Shown here in pieces: positions 1-8,614 of a stretch of DNA of 64,000 nucleotides. The notes under the pieces are model-generated. The model did not search any database and was not told the origin of the DNA. It saw nothing but the letters and a program-made list of their open reading frames with translations. The DNA lies in NCBI RefSeq assembly GCF_014596915.1, contig NZ_JACVWU010000011.1:186001-250000 (forward strand), given 5' to 3'. This DNA is from Streptomyces sp. TRM68416 (GTDB lineage: Bacteria; Actinomycetota; Actinomycetes; Streptomycetales; Streptomycetaceae). The stretch's first letter is position 1. The number at the start of each line of letters is the position of its first letter. A program made the position numbers and the translations under genes.

Positions 1-894
1 GGGGGAGAGGCCGGAGACGCCGGTCGACACGATGCGGGCGAGCGGGGTGAGGCCGAGCTCCGCCGCCTTCGTGTCGGACATGATCACGAGCGCGGCGGCG
101 CCGTCGTTGAGCGGGCAGCAGTTGCCGGCGGTGACGAGGCCGTCGGGGCGGAAGACGGGCTTGAGGCCCTGGACGCCCTCCAGGGTGACGCCGGCGCGCG
201 GGCCGTCGTCCTTGCTGACGACCGTGCCGTCGGGGAGGGTCACCGGGGTGATCTCGCGCTCCCAGAAGCCGTTCTTGATGGCTTCCTCGGCGAGGTTCTG
301 GGAACGGACGCCGAACTCGTCCATGTCCTGGCGGGTGACGCCCTTCCAGCGGGCGAGGTTCTCGGCGGTCTGGCCCATCGCGATGTAGGCGTCCGGCACG
401 AGGCCGTCCTCGCGCGGGTCGTGCCAGGTGGTGCCCTCCTGCTGCGCTACGGCGGCGGTGCGGGCCTCGGCCTCGGCGAAGAACGGGTTGTGCGTGTCGG
501 GGAGGCTGTCGGAGTTGCCCTTGGCGAAGCGGGAGACCATCTCGACGCCGGCCGAGATGAAGACGTCGCCCTCGCCGGCCTTGATGGCGTGCAGGGCCAT
601 GCGGGAGGTCTGCAGGGAGGAGGAGCAGTAGCGGGTGATGGTGCAGCCGGGGAGGTGGTCCATTCCCATCTGCACGGCCACGATGCGGCCGAGGTTGTTG
701 CCCTGCTCGCCGCCGGGGAGGCCGCAGCCGAGCATCAGGTCGTCGATGTCCTTCGGGTCCAGCTCGGGGACCTTGGCGAGGGCGGCCTGGATGATCGTGG
801 CGGTGAGGTCGTCGGGGCGCAGGTCCTTGAGGGAGCCCTTGAAGGCGCGGCCGATGGGGGAGCGGGCGGTCGAGACGATCACGGCTTCGGGCAT
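1..894 (-). CDS. acetyl-CoA acetyltransferase (thiolase), 3' part outside window
   Basis: Thiolase-fold enzyme that condenses or cleaves acyl-CoA in fatty-acid metabolism. The first 298 residues are in the window; the C-terminal part, with the second Cys and the CGGG-type motif, lies beyond position 1. The protein begins MPEAVIVSTARSPIGRA, a typical thiolase opening, and the nucleophilic Cys is at about residue 90 in TRYCSSSLQT. The start at 894 is preferred over an in-frame ATG at 906 because GGAG lies about 6 nt upstream of 894. No partner gene is visible in the window; the next gene downstream in the map is an unrelated hydrolase read in the same direction. Confidence 0.93.
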   Translation of the reverse strand, partial: MPEAVIVSTARSPIGRAFKGSLKDLRPDDLTATIIQAALAKVPELDPKDIDDLMLGCGLPGGEQGNNLGRIVAVQMGMDHLPGCTITRYCSSSLQTSRMALHAIKAGEGDVFISAGVEMVSRFAKGNSDSLPDTHNPFFAEAEARTAAVAQQEGTTWHDPREDGLVPDAYIAMGQTAENLARWKGVTRQDMDEFGVRSQNLAEEAIKNGFWEREITPVTLPDGTVVSKDDGPRAGVTLEGVQGLKPVFRPDGLVTAGNCCPLNDGAAALVIMSDTKAAELGLTPLARIVSTGVSGLSP

Positions 895-1013
895 CAACGG
901 CTCCATTGGCGTACGGGGTCGGCTGGGCTGTTTGGAAGTTACCCGTACGTATGGTTCAGGTCACGTGTGCGGGGGTGTGACTCGGGCCGCACTTTCTAAG
1001 CGCTTGCTTTCTC

Positions 1014-1100
1014 TCGCCCCCGCCGCCCCTACCCGTCCCGTCCTCCAGGGGCGCTGCCCCTTCGACCCCGCTGGGGGCTGCCGCCCCCAAACCCCCGCTT
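1014..1100. repeat. dispersed GC-rich intergenic repeat, inverted copy at 63137-63226
   Basis: A roughly 90-bp block beginning with a CCCCGCCGCCCC run and ending in a CCCCC-rich stretch. Its reverse complement recurs with high similarity at 63137-63226 at the other end of the window. Both copies are intergenic and contain internal GC-rich inverted repeats. It is probably a genus-typical dispersed element or terminator-like sequence. The rest of the 895-1222 gap holds no convincing gene. Confidence 0.7.
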
Positions 1101-1112
1101 CGGCCTGAACGG

Positions 1113-1140
1113 CCTCGTCCTCAAACGCCGGACGGGCTGG
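1113..1140. repeat. 28-bp direct repeat, copy 1 (copy 2 at 1215-1242)
   Basis: A 28-bp sequence repeated perfectly at 1215-1242. Read on the minus strand it contains GGCGTTTGAGGACGAGG. Copy 2 supplies the last codons and the TGA stop of the hydrolase gene ending at 1223; copy 1 lies 102 bp further downstream in the 3' untranslated region. Confidence 0.85.
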
Positions 1141-1222
1141 ATATAGCGACCGGCGCCTGCAAGCCCCCCGGGCCGCCGCCCCCTCGGGTGGGTGGGGGGT
1201 CGGGATGGTCGCTGCCTCGTCC

Positions 1223-2251
1223 TCAAACGCCGGACGGGCTGGAGGGGGACGGTTCCGGTTCTCCCAGCCTCCGGCGGCGCCTGCGCTTGAGCAGGGCCCA
1301 TGGGCCCCGGGGGCCCGTGGGCATGGCTGCTGTGACCTCTGTGCCCGGTTCCGAGGCTGCTTCGGCGGCGGCGCGGGCGACGGGGAGGAAGCCTTCGCGG
1401 CGGGAGGCGTCGGGGCGGTCCTCCTCGGCCGGCCAGAGGCCGAGGGCGGCGCAGACCGTGGGGAGGACGGCCATGGCTGCCGTGGCGTAGCCCTCGGCGG
1501 AGGGGTGGTAGTTGTCGGGGCCGAACAGCTCACGCGGGTTCGCCTCGAACTCGGGGCCCAGCAGGTCGCCCAGCGACACCGTGCGGCCGCCCTGCTCGAC
1601 GACGCCGATCGTCTGGGCGGCCGCCAACTGGCGCGAGGCCCGCCGGGCCAGCCAGCGCAGGGGCTGCTGGACGGGCTCGATCGTGCCCAGGTCGGGGCAG
1701 GTGCCGACGACGACCTCCGCGCCGGCGGTCCGCAGCCGCCGTACCGCCGTGGCGAGGCAGCGCACCGAGCGGGTCGGGGGCATCCGGTTGGTGACGTCGT
1801 TCGCGCCGATCATGATGACGCAGATGTCGGGCACCCGGGCGGAGTCCGCGAGGGCGAGCGCCACCTGGCGCTCCAGGTCGTCGGACCGGGCGCCGGGCAG
1901 CGCGACGTTGCGCAGGTCCACCGGCCGTTCCGCCACCGCGGCCAGGCCCGAGGCCAGCAGCGCGCCCGGCGTCTGCCCCGCCCGCCGTACGCCCTGGCCC
2001 GCGGCCGTGGAGTCGCCGAGCAGCACCAGCCGCAGGGGCGGTTCACCGGGAGAGGCGTAGCCGAGGCCGTACAGCCCCTCCGCGCGGGGTACGTGCGGGG
2101 AGGAGCCGTTGCCCACCTGGCGCTTGGCCAGCTGCACCTCCGCCAGCAGCAGCCCCACGGCCGCCGCACCGACCAGACCGACGCCGCCACCGCCGTACGC
2201 GGCGCCGGCCGCGATCCGCCGGGCCACCCTCGCCCTCGACATGCTCGTCAT
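1223..2251 (-). CDS. SGNH/GDSL-family hydrolase, membrane-anchored
   Basis: 342-residue lipase/esterase-type hydrolase. An N-terminal hydrophobic stretch (about residues 15-37) looks like a signal anchor. It is followed by SGNH block I (LLGDSTAAGQG, nucleophile about Ser81), block III (IGAND, Asn about 151) and block V (NYHPSAEGY, catalytic His about 249). The C-terminus is Arg-rich and low-complexity. The start at 2251 follows GAGGAGG; the frame is open further upstream but has no comparable ribosome site. The last codons and stop lie inside a 28-bp dispersed repeat (1215-1242). Divergent from cystathionine beta-synthase. Substrate unknown. Confidence 0.85.
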   Translation of the reverse strand: MTSMSRARVARRIAAGAAYGGGGVGLVGAAAVGLLLAEVQLAKRQVGNGSSPHVPRAEGLYGLGYASPGEPPLRLVLLGDSTAAGQGVRRAGQTPGALLASGLAAVAERPVDLRNVALPGARSDDLERQVALALADSARVPDICVIMIGANDVTNRMPPTRSVRCLATAVRRLRTAGAEVVVGTCPDLGTIEPVQQPLRWLARRASRQLAAAQTIGVVEQGGRTVSLGDLLGPEFEANPRELFGPDNYHPSAEGYATAAMAVLPTVCAALGLWPAEEDRPDASRREGFLPVARAAAEAASEPGTEVTAAMPTGPRGPWALLKRRRRRRLGEPEPSPSSPSGV

Positions 2252-2411
2252 GCGTCGCCGCCACCTCCTCGAAGCCGTACATCCACTCCTTGCCCCGTAC
2301 GGACGGTCGCCCAATCTCAACGGGGAGTGAACGGCCGTCGCGCGGCCCGCACAGGCCATAGGCTGGCGGAACCACTACGACCACATCTTTTGCAAGCATC
2401 CGGAGACAACG

Positions 2412-3800
2412 GTGCAATTCCACGACTCGATGATCAGCCTCGTCGGCAACACCCCGCTGGTGAGGCTCAACAACGTCACCAAGGGCATCCGGGCGACCGT
2501 CCTGGCCAAGGTGGAGTACTTCAACCCCGGCGGCTCCGTGAAGGACCGCATCGCCCTGCGCATGATCGAGGCCGCGGAGGAGAGCGGCGCGCTCAAGCCC
2601 GGGGGCACCATCGTGGAGCCGACCAGCGGCAACACCGGGGTCGGGCTGGCCATCGTGGCGCAGCAGAAGGGGTACAAGTGCATCTTCGTGTGCCCCGACA
2701 AGGTGAGCACCGACAAGATCAACGTGCTGCGCGCGTACGGGGCCGAGGTCGTCGTGTGCCCCACCGCCGTGGACCCCGAGCACCCGGACTCGTACTACAA
2801 CGTCTCCGACCGGCTGGTGCGGGAGACGCCGGGCGCCTGGAAGCCCGACCAGTACTCCAACCCCAACAACCCGCTCTCCCACTACCACTCCACCGGCCCC
2901 GAGCTGTGGGAGCAGACGGAGGGGAAGATCACCCACTTCGTGGCCGGCGTGGGGACGGGCGGCACCATCTCCGGCACCGGGCGCTATCTGAAGGACGTCA
3001 GCGACGGCAAGGTCAAGGTCGTCGGCGCCGACCCCGAGGGGTCCGTCTACTCGGGCGGTTCGGGACGGCCGTACCTCGTCGAGGGCGTCGGTGAGGACTT
3101 CTGGCCGACCGCCTACGACCGGACCGTCGCCGACGAGATCGTGCCGGTGTCCGACAAGGACTCCTTCCAGATGACCCGGCGTCTGGCCAAGGAGGAGGGG
3201 CTCCTCGTCGGCGGCTCCTGCGGGATGGCCGTCGTCGCCGCGCTGCGGGTCGCCGAGCGGCTCACCGAGGACGACGTCGTCGTCGTACTGCTGCCGGACA
3301 GCGGCCGCGGCTACCTCTCCAAGATCTTCAACGACGAGTGGATGGCCGACTACGGCTTCCTGGAGGACGAGGGCCCCAGCGCCCGTGTCGGTGACGTCCT
3401 CAACGACAAGGAGCACGGCGCCATCCCGTCCCTCGTCCACATGCACCCGGACGAAACCGTCGGGCAGGCCATCGAGGTGCTGCGCGAGTACGGCGTCTCG
3501 CAGATGCCGATCGTGAAGCCGGGCGCCGGTCACCCGGACGTCATGGCCGCGGAGGTCGTCGGCTCGGTCGTCGAACGCGAGCTGCTGGACGCCCTGTTCA
3601 CCCAGCGCGCCTCCCTGGACGACCCGCTGGAGAAGCACATGTCCGCCCCGCTGCCGCAGGTCGGCTCCGGCGAGCCGGTCGGCGACCTCATGCAGGTCCT
3701 CGGTTCGGCGGACGCCGCGATCGTCCTCGTAGAGGGCAAGCCGACCGGTGTGATCAGCCGGCAGGACCTGCTGGCCTTCCTCGCCAAGGGCGGTAAGTGA
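2412..3800 (+). CDS. cbs: cystathionine beta-synthase
   Basis: 462-residue PLP enzyme of fold type II that joins serine (or acetylserine) and homocysteine in transsulfuration. The catalytic domain spans about 1-320: the PLP Lys is K44 in GGSVKDR, the substrate loop is TSGNTGVG (71-78), the phosphate-binding loop is GTGGTISGTG (181-190), and the conserved SGRGYLSK is at about 297-304. Two CBS (Bateman) domains occupy about 330-460 and probably bind a regulatory nucleotide. GTG start with GGAG 6 nt upstream. It lacks the N-terminal heme region of animal enzymes, as expected for bacteria. Confidence 0.93.
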   Translation: MQFHDSMISLVGNTPLVRLNNVTKGIRATVLAKVEYFNPGGSVKDRIALRMIEAAEESGALKPGGTIVEPTSGNTGVGLAIVAQQKGYKCIFVCPDKVSTDKINVLRAYGAEVVVCPTAVDPEHPDSYYNVSDRLVRETPGAWKPDQYSNPNNPLSHYHSTGPELWEQTEGKITHFVAGVGTGGTISGTGRYLKDVSDGKVKVVGADPEGSVYSGGSGRPYLVEGVGEDFWPTAYDRTVADEIVPVSDKDSFQMTRRLAKEEGLLVGGSCGMAVVAALRVAERLTEDDVVVVLLPDSGRGYLSKIFNDEWMADYGFLEDEGPSARVGDVLNDKEHGAIPSLVHMHPDETVGQAIEVLREYGVSQMPIVKPGAGHPDVMAAEVVGSVVERELLDALFTQRASLDDPLEKHMSAPLPQVGSGEPVGDLMQVLGSADAAIVLVEGKPTGVISRQDLLAFLAKGGK

Positions 3801-4115
3801 CGGGAAACCTGCGGTGAACGGCGGGTGCGGGAGGGGAACTTCCGGCCGGTGGACTTCGCGGAAGTGGTACGCACGCGTCACGTCCACGCAGCACCCGCTT
3901 AACACGGGTCCGGCACATTAGTGGGTGTCGGCAGGGCGGGAGCGGCTCCCCGCCCCAGCCGGCGCCGAACGTCCAAGGACCTCCGGAGCGGCTCCCGGAC
4001 CTCCATGGACGCCGGACGCCAGACCCGGCCCTGACCCGGTCGGCGTCCTTCGCGGGGACCGCCGTCGTCCCGCCCCCCGGCAACGGGGGTGCGGCGGTCC
4101 CCGCGCATACTTCTT
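3801..4115. other. convergent intergenic region with nested stem-loops
   Basis: No gene seen in this 315-bp gap between cbs and the convergent MmyB regulator. It contains a direct repeat of GGAGCGGCTCCC (about 3940 and 3984) and, nearest the regulator's stop codon, the hairpin annotated separately at 4052-4104. Confidence 0.6.
4052..4104. terminator. probable bidirectional terminator hairpin
   Basis: A perfect 13-bp stem (4052-4064 with 4092-4104) encloses a second C-run/G-run hairpin. It sits between two converging genes, immediately past the stop codon of the regulator at 4116. There is no U-tract, which is usual in Streptomyces. Confidence 0.7.
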
Positions 4116-4943
4116 CTACGCGCGCGTACTGGCCCAACTGCCCAGCAGCGCCAGCCGCTCCGCGGTCTCCGAGCCGGCTTCCGGGGTGTACACGACCATC
4201 GTCTGCTCCGGTTCCGAGCGGACCGCGAACGTCTCGTACGGCAGCGTGAGCAGACCCGCCACCGGATGGCTGACGCGCTTCACCCCGTGCACGCACGCCT
4301 GCACCTGGTGGTCGGCCCACAGCCGGCGGAACTCCTCGCTCTTCACGGACAGCTCGCCGACCCGTGCGCACAGCTCGGGGTCGTCGGGGTGGTGGCCCGC
4401 GTCCAGCCGCAGATGGGCGACCGTCTGGACGGCCACCGCCGCCCAGTCGGGGTACAGATCACGTGCGGCGGGGTCGAGGAAGACGTGGTGCGGGAGGTTG
4501 CGCCGGGCCCGCGGCATCCGGCTGAAGCCGGTCACCGCGTCGGCGAGGACGTTCCAGGCGAGCACCTCCAGACGGCGGCCCAGCACGAAGGCCGGGGTGC
4601 GGTCCATGCCGTCCAGCATCAGCTGCACGCCGGGCCGGACCCGCGCCGCGGCCGGGCGGTGGTCGCGTGCGCGCCGCGGGCGGGCGACGGTCCGCAAGTA
4701 GGCGCACTCGGTCTCGTCCAGCCGCAGCACCCGCGCCACCGCGTCCAGCACGGCGTCCGAGACATGCGGCCCGCGGCCCTGTTCGAGCCGGATGTAGTAG
4801 TCGACGCTCACCCCGGCCAGCTGGGCCACCTCCTCGCGGCGCAGCCCCGGCACCCGGCGGCGGCCGTGCGAGGCCAGCCCCACCTGCTCGGGCCGGATGC
4901 GGGCGCGGCGCGAGCGCAGAAAGTCTCCCAGTTCCCCGTCCAT
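4116..4943 (-). CDS. XRE/MmyB-family transcriptional regulator
   Basis: 275-residue DNA-binding regulator. An N-terminal helix-turn-helix (about residues 15-70, containing REEVAQLAGVSVDYYIRLEQG) is followed by the MmyB-type ligand-binding domain (about 100-265), which in characterised relatives binds fatty-acid-like ligands. It starts with MDGELGDFLRSRR. It is divergent from a short-chain dehydrogenase with a 145-bp shared promoter region carrying a strong inverted repeat. In this family such regulators usually control the adjacent divergent SDR gene, so the SDR is its most likely target. Confidence 0.88.
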   Translation of the reverse strand: MDGELGDFLRSRRARIRPEQVGLASHGRRRVPGLRREEVAQLAGVSVDYYIRLEQGRGPHVSDAVLDAVARVLRLDETECAYLRTVARPRRARDHRPAAARVRPGVQLMLDGMDRTPAFVLGRRLEVLAWNVLADAVTGFSRMPRARRNLPHHVFLDPAARDLYPDWAAVAVQTVAHLRLDAGHHPDDPELCARVGELSVKSEEFRRLWADHQVQACVHGVKRVSHPVAGLLTLPYETFAVRSEPEQTMVVYTPEAGSETAERLALLGSWASTRA

Positions 4944-4984
4944 GGGTTCGATCGTAGGCGGGCGGGCGGTCCGGAACCTGGTAC

Positions 4985-5021
4985 TGCCGGACCCAGGAAA
5001 AGCTCGTCCCTGGGTACGGCA
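4985..5021. promoter_or_regulatory. inverted-repeat operator between MmyB regulator and SDR
   Basis: Two 13-bp arms, TGCCGGACCCAGG (4985-4997) and CCTGGGTACGGCA (5009-5021), match at 12 of 13 positions around an 11-bp spacer. It lies midway between the divergent starts at 4943 and 5089. Likely binding site of the MmyB regulator for both promoters; inferred from symmetry and position. Confidence 0.65.
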
Positions 5022-5088
5022 CCGGCGGGCGCGCAGGGTGGTCGGTGCCGCCGGGGAGACGCCCCGGCCGCGACCGAGGGAGCACAGC

Positions 5089-5850
5089 ATGCCGTACGAG
5101 AACCTGACCGGCCGTACCGCCGTCGTCACCGGGGCCGCCAGCGGGATCGGCGAGGCCGTCGCCGTCCTGCTGGCCGGACAGGGGGCGAGGGTGGCGCTGC
5201 TGGCCCGGCGCGGGGAGCGTCTTGAGGCGCTCGCCGGGAAGATCCGGGCCGACGGCGGCGAAGCGCTGGCCGTGGTCGCGGACGTCACCGACGACGCCTC
5301 GGTGGCCGCGGCCGCGGACCGCGTCCACGACGCGTACGGGGGCGTCGACCTCGTCGTCAACTCCGCCGGGGTCATGCTGCCCAGCCCCGCCGAAGCCGGG
5401 GACATGGTGGCGTGGCAGCGGATGATCGACACGAACGTGAGCGGGGTGCTGCGGGTCACCCGGGCGTTCACCGCGGACCTGGTGGCCGCGGCCGCCGAGG
5501 GGCGTACGGCGGACCTGGTGAACATCTCCTCCGTCGCCGCGCACCTGACGTTCCCGAACTACGCGGTGTACGGGGCGACCAAGGCCGCGCTCACCCACCT
5601 GTCGCAGTCCCTGCGCACCGAGCTGGGGCCGAAGGACGTACGGATCACCAACGTCGAGCCGGGCTTCACCGAGAGCGAGCTGCGCGACCACGTCACCGAC
5701 CCGGACCGGGCCCGGGAGCTGGACGGCATGCTGGCCGCGGTGGGCGCGCTGACCTCCCAGGAGGTCGCCGATCTGGTGGGGTACGCGACCAGCCGGCCGC
5801 GCCACGTCAACCTGCGGCAGGTGATGGTCCTGCCGACCCGGCAGGCCTGA
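5089..5850 (+). CDS. short-chain dehydrogenase/reductase
   Basis: 253-residue classical SDR using NAD(P)(H). The glycine-rich cofactor motif TGAASGIG is at about 14-21, NSAG at 91-94, the catalytic Ser at about 147, and YGATK gives Tyr161 and Lys165. ATG start after a GAGGGAG ribosome site. It is transcribed away from an MmyB-type regulator, a very common actinobacterial pairing in which the regulator represses the SDR. The substrate cannot be told from sequence. Confidence 0.9.
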   Translation: MPYENLTGRTAVVTGAASGIGEAVAVLLAGQGARVALLARRGERLEALAGKIRADGGEALAVVADVTDDASVAAAADRVHDAYGGVDLVVNSAGVMLPSPAEAGDMVAWQRMIDTNVSGVLRVTRAFTADLVAAAAEGRTADLVNISSVAAHLTFPNYAVYGATKAALTHLSQSLRTELGPKDVRITNVEPGFTESELRDHVTDPDRARELDGMLAAVGALTSQEVADLVGYATSRPRHVNLRQVMVLPTRQA

Positions 5851-5861
5851 CGCCGGTCCGG

Positions 5862-6293
5862 TCAGTCCTCCCAGTCGCCGTCCTTGCGGGACCTGCGGCG
5901 GCGGAAGAGATCGGGGTGGGTGCGGGCCGCCTGGACGACGTTGACGCCGACGATGCCGGCCCAGGCGACCAGCAGGCCGGGCAGGTGGGCGACGCCGCCG
6001 CCGATCCCGGACAGCGGGATCGCCAGCACCAGCGAGACGATGCCGAAGCCGAAGCGCTCCCCGAAGGAGTCCGTCGGTTTCGGCGACCGGGAGCCCCGGG
6101 CCACCACCATCTGCTGCTCGGCCATCTGCCGCCGCACCCGGCGCTCCACCGCGCCGTCGATGCGCTGGTCGACCTTCTCCAGGAACGAGTCGACCAGCGC
6201 GGACTCGTACTCCTCGCCCAGTTCCCTGCGGGCCTGCAGGGAGGCGTTGAGTTCCTTCTTCAGTTCGGTGTCCCGCGCATCCATTCCGGTCAT
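5862..6293 (-). CDS. small integral membrane protein, coiled-coil N-terminus
   Basis: About 143 residues. The first 70 are charged and predicted helical (Glu/Arg-rich, coiled-coil-like). They are followed by two hydrophobic segments (about 80-100 and 105-125) and a basic tail RRRRSRK ending in acidic residues. Resembles the 2TM-domain/uncharacterised membrane proteins common in Streptomyces. Start chosen at 6293 (MTGMDAR); 6284 is an alternative. Function unknown. It is convergent with the SDR gene, only 11 bp from its stop. Confidence 0.7.
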   Translation of the reverse strand: MTGMDARDTELKKELNASLQARRELGEEYESALVDSFLEKVDQRIDGAVERRVRRQMAEQQMVVARGSRSPKPTDSFGERFGFGIVSLVLAIPLSGIGGGVAHLPGLLVAWAGIVGVNVVQAARTHPDLFRRRRSRKDGDWED

Positions 6294-6365
6294 GACATCC
6301 ACGGTAGGAAGCGCGACAGCGGGCCGCACTGGGGTTAGCCCCCCTGTTCGGCCGGGGGTCCCCCG

Positions 6366-7298
6366 CTACTGCACCAGCCCGTGCTGCTTCGCGTACGCGT
6401 TCGCCACGTCCTCGGGGTCCTTCTTGTCCTTGTCCACCTGGCGGTTGAGCTCGGTGAGCTGGGCGGTGGTGAGAGTGTTGCCGAGTTCGGCGAGGGCCCT
6501 GCGGACGGTGGAGTCGGCCTTGCGGTCGGCGATGAGGGGGACGATGTGCTGGCCGGGGATGAGGTTCTTCGGGTCGGTCAGGACCACCCAGTCGTTGGCC
6601 ACGATGTCGGTGTCGGTGGTGAAGAGGTTCGCCACGTCCACGTCGCCCTTCTTCAGGGCGCCCTTGACCAGCGGGCCGGAGGAGTCGAGGGACTTGAACT
6701 CCTTGAACTCCACGCCGTAGACGTCCTTCAGGCCCACCACGCCGACCTCGCGCTTCTTCACCTCGGGCGCCGCGCCGATGACCAGCTCGCCGTTGCGCTT
6801 GCGCAGGTCGGCGAGGGAGGTCAGCCCGTACTTCGCGGCGGTCTCCCGCGTGACGACGAAGGCGTCGGAGTCCTCGGCCCTGCCGTACGGCAGGACCTGG
6901 AGACCGGCGGGGAGGGCCATGGTGAGGGCGTTCTGCATCTCGCCCTCCTCGGTGGCCGTCGCCTCGGGGGCGACGTAGTGGAGCAGCGCGCCCTGGTACT
7001 CGGGGAGCAGGTCGATGTCGCCGCCCTTGAGGGCGGGGATGAGGATCTCGCGGGTGCCGAGGTTGGGGCGGACCTTCACCTCGACCCCGGCCGCCGTGAG
7101 CACGGCCGCGTACAGGTACCCCAGCACCTGGTTCTCGGTGAAGTTGGCGGTGCCGATGGTGATGCCGCCCCTGCTGGAGCCGCCGCCGGCGCCGGTGGTG
7201 CCGTCGTTGTCGAGGGAGGTGATGCCGCCGGCGCAGGCGGACAGGGCGGGGACGGAGGCCGCCGCGAAGAGGCCGGCGAGGAGGGTGCGTCGGTTCAT
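6366..7298 (-). CDS. osmoprotectant ABC transporter substrate-binding lipoprotein
   Basis: 310-residue OpuAC/ProX-type binding protein for quaternary amines such as glycine betaine, choline or carnitine. A Tat-like/basic signal sequence (MNRRTLL) leads to a lipobox ending LSAC, with lipid-modified Cys about 22, so it is anchored outside the membrane. The body carries the family's NFTENQ/LGY and PEYQGALL-type segments. It is the last gene of a four-gene operon (ATPase, permease, permease, binding protein); the ATG is 10 bp after the second permease. Specificity is inferred from family and operon, not shown. Confidence 0.88.
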   Translation of the reverse strand: MNRRTLLAGLFAAASVPALSACAGGITSLDNDGTTGAGGGSSRGGITIGTANFTENQVLGYLYAAVLTAAGVEVKVRPNLGTREILIPALKGGDIDLLPEYQGALLHYVAPEATATEEGEMQNALTMALPAGLQVLPYGRAEDSDAFVVTRETAAKYGLTSLADLRKRNGELVIGAAPEVKKREVGVVGLKDVYGVEFKEFKSLDSSGPLVKGALKKGDVDVANLFTTDTDIVANDWVVLTDPKNLIPGQHIVPLIADRKADSTVRRALAELGNTLTTAQLTELNRQVDKDKKDPEDVANAYAKQHGLVQ

Positions 7299-7308
7299 GT
7301 CCGGGGTC

Positions 7309-7971
7309 CTATGCGGTGCGGTGTCGGAAGAGGAGGCGCTGGAGGGCGGACAGGGCCAGGTCCAGGGCCACGGCCACCGCGGCGACCAGCACGGCGCCGC
7401 CGAGCACCTGGACGAGGTCGCGCTGGGCGAGCCCGTCGAAGACGTAGCGGCCGAGGCCGCCGAAGGAGACGTACGCGGCGATGGTGGCCGTGGCGACGAC
7501 CTGGATCAGGGCCAGGCGCAGGCCGGTCATGATCAGGGGGAGGGCGAGGGGGAGTTCGACCTGGAACAGGACCTGGTGGCCGCGCATGCCCTGGCCGCGT
7601 GCCGCGTCCCTCACGTCCGGGTCGACGGCTGTCATGCCGGCGTAGGTGTTGGTGACGATCGCCGGGACCGCGAGGGCGACCAGGGCGACGTAGACCGGTG
7701 TCATGGACAGGCCGCTGATGAGGAAGACCAGCACGACCAGGCCGACGGTGGGCAGGGCGCGGCCGAAGGACGCCAGGTTGATGGCGAGGAACGCGCCCCG
7801 GCCCGTGTGACCGATCAGCAGGCCGACGGGGAGGCCGATGGCGGCCGCGACGAGGGTCGCCAGGAGCGAGTACTGGAGGTGTTCGGCGAGGCGGTGGGCG
7901 ATGCCGTCGGGGCCCGTCCACTGCTCGTCGCTGACCAGCCAGCGGCCGAGGTTGCCGAGGAGTTCGTACAT
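7309..7971 (-). CDS. osmoprotectant ABC transporter permease 2
   Basis: 220-residue inner-membrane permease of the OpuCB/ProW type with about five to six hydrophobic segments. It has the cytoplasmic coupling-loop region around VDPDVRDAARGQGMRGHQ (the EAA-like motif that contacts the ATPase). It begins MYELLGNLGRWL, 1 bp after the upstream permease stop, and belongs to the same operon as its partner permease. Confidence 0.87.
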   Translation of the reverse strand: MYELLGNLGRWLVSDEQWTGPDGIAHRLAEHLQYSLLATLVAAAIGLPVGLLIGHTGRGAFLAINLASFGRALPTVGLVVLVFLISGLSMTPVYVALVALAVPAIVTNTYAGMTAVDPDVRDAARGQGMRGHQVLFQVELPLALPLIMTGLRLALIQVVATATIAAYVSFGGLGRYVFDGLAQRDLVQVLGGAVLVAAVAVALDLALSALQRLLFRHRTA

Positions 7972-7972
7972 G

Positions 7973-8614
7973 TCAGGCTCGCCGCCTCCGCCAGGGGGTC
8001 AGTACGTACTGGAGTGCGACCAGAGCCGCGTCCGCGACCACGGCCAGCAGCAGGGTGAGGGCCACTCCGGCGATCACCGGGGTCGGGAAGTTGCGCTGGA
8101 AGCCGTCGGTGAAGAGCTGGCCGAGGCCGCCGTCGCCGATGTAGGTCGCGACGGACACCAGCGAGATCGACATGACCGTGGCGATGCGGACGCCCGCCAT
8201 GATCACGGGGAGGGCGAGCGGGAGCTCGACGGTGAGCAGGGTCCGCAGCGGGCGGGTGCCCATCGCCTTCGCCGCCTCCTTCGTCTTCGCGGGGACCGAG
8301 TCCAGGCCCTCGACGGTGTTCCGCAGCAGGACGACCAGGGTGTAGATCGTCAGGCCGATGACGGTCGTGGTGCGGGTCAGGCCGCTGACCGGGAGCAGGA
8401 GAACGAAGACCGCGATCGACGGGATCGTGAACAGCACGTTCGACAGGCCGAGCAGGAAGCCGCGCAGGGGACGGATCCGGTGCGCGACCACCGCCAGCGG
8501 GAGCGAGATCAGCAGACCGAGGAGGACCGCGCCGAGGGCCGCCTGGAGGTGGGAGACCGTCAGTGTCGTCAGGTCGTCGGTGTGGCCCGATATCCAGGAC
8601 CAGTCGATGGTCAT
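7973..8614 (-). CDS. osmoprotectant ABC transporter permease 1
   Basis: 213-residue membrane permease homologous to its downstream neighbour. The EAA-like loop is around VPAKTKEAAKAMGTRP. Its ATG overlaps the stop of the ATPase gene by 4 bp (8611-8614), so translation is coupled. Together the two permeases would form the heterodimeric channel. Confidence 0.87.
   Translation of the reverse strand: MTIDWSWISGHTDDLTTLTVSHLQAALGAVLLGLLISLPLAVVAHRIRPLRGFLLGLSNVLFTIPSIAVFVLLLPVSGLTRTTTVIGLTIYTLVVLLRNTVEGLDSVPAKTKEAAKAMGTRPLRTLLTVELPLALPVIMAGVRIATVMSISLVSVATYIGDGGLGQLFTDGFQRNFPTPVIAGVALTLLLAVVADAALVALQYVLTPWRRRRA

Noticed and set aside
1205..3094. Long open frame antisense to the SGNH gene and out of frame with cbs
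   Set aside because: It spans two clearly coding genes on opposite strands, its translation is Arg/Gly/His-rich low-complexity, and it has no family resemblance: a GC-rich shadow frame.
2043..3905. Long open frame antisense to cbs
   Set aside because: Complement of the cbs codon pattern; composition (Asp/Val/Gly/His runs) is typical of antisense frames in GC-rich DNA.
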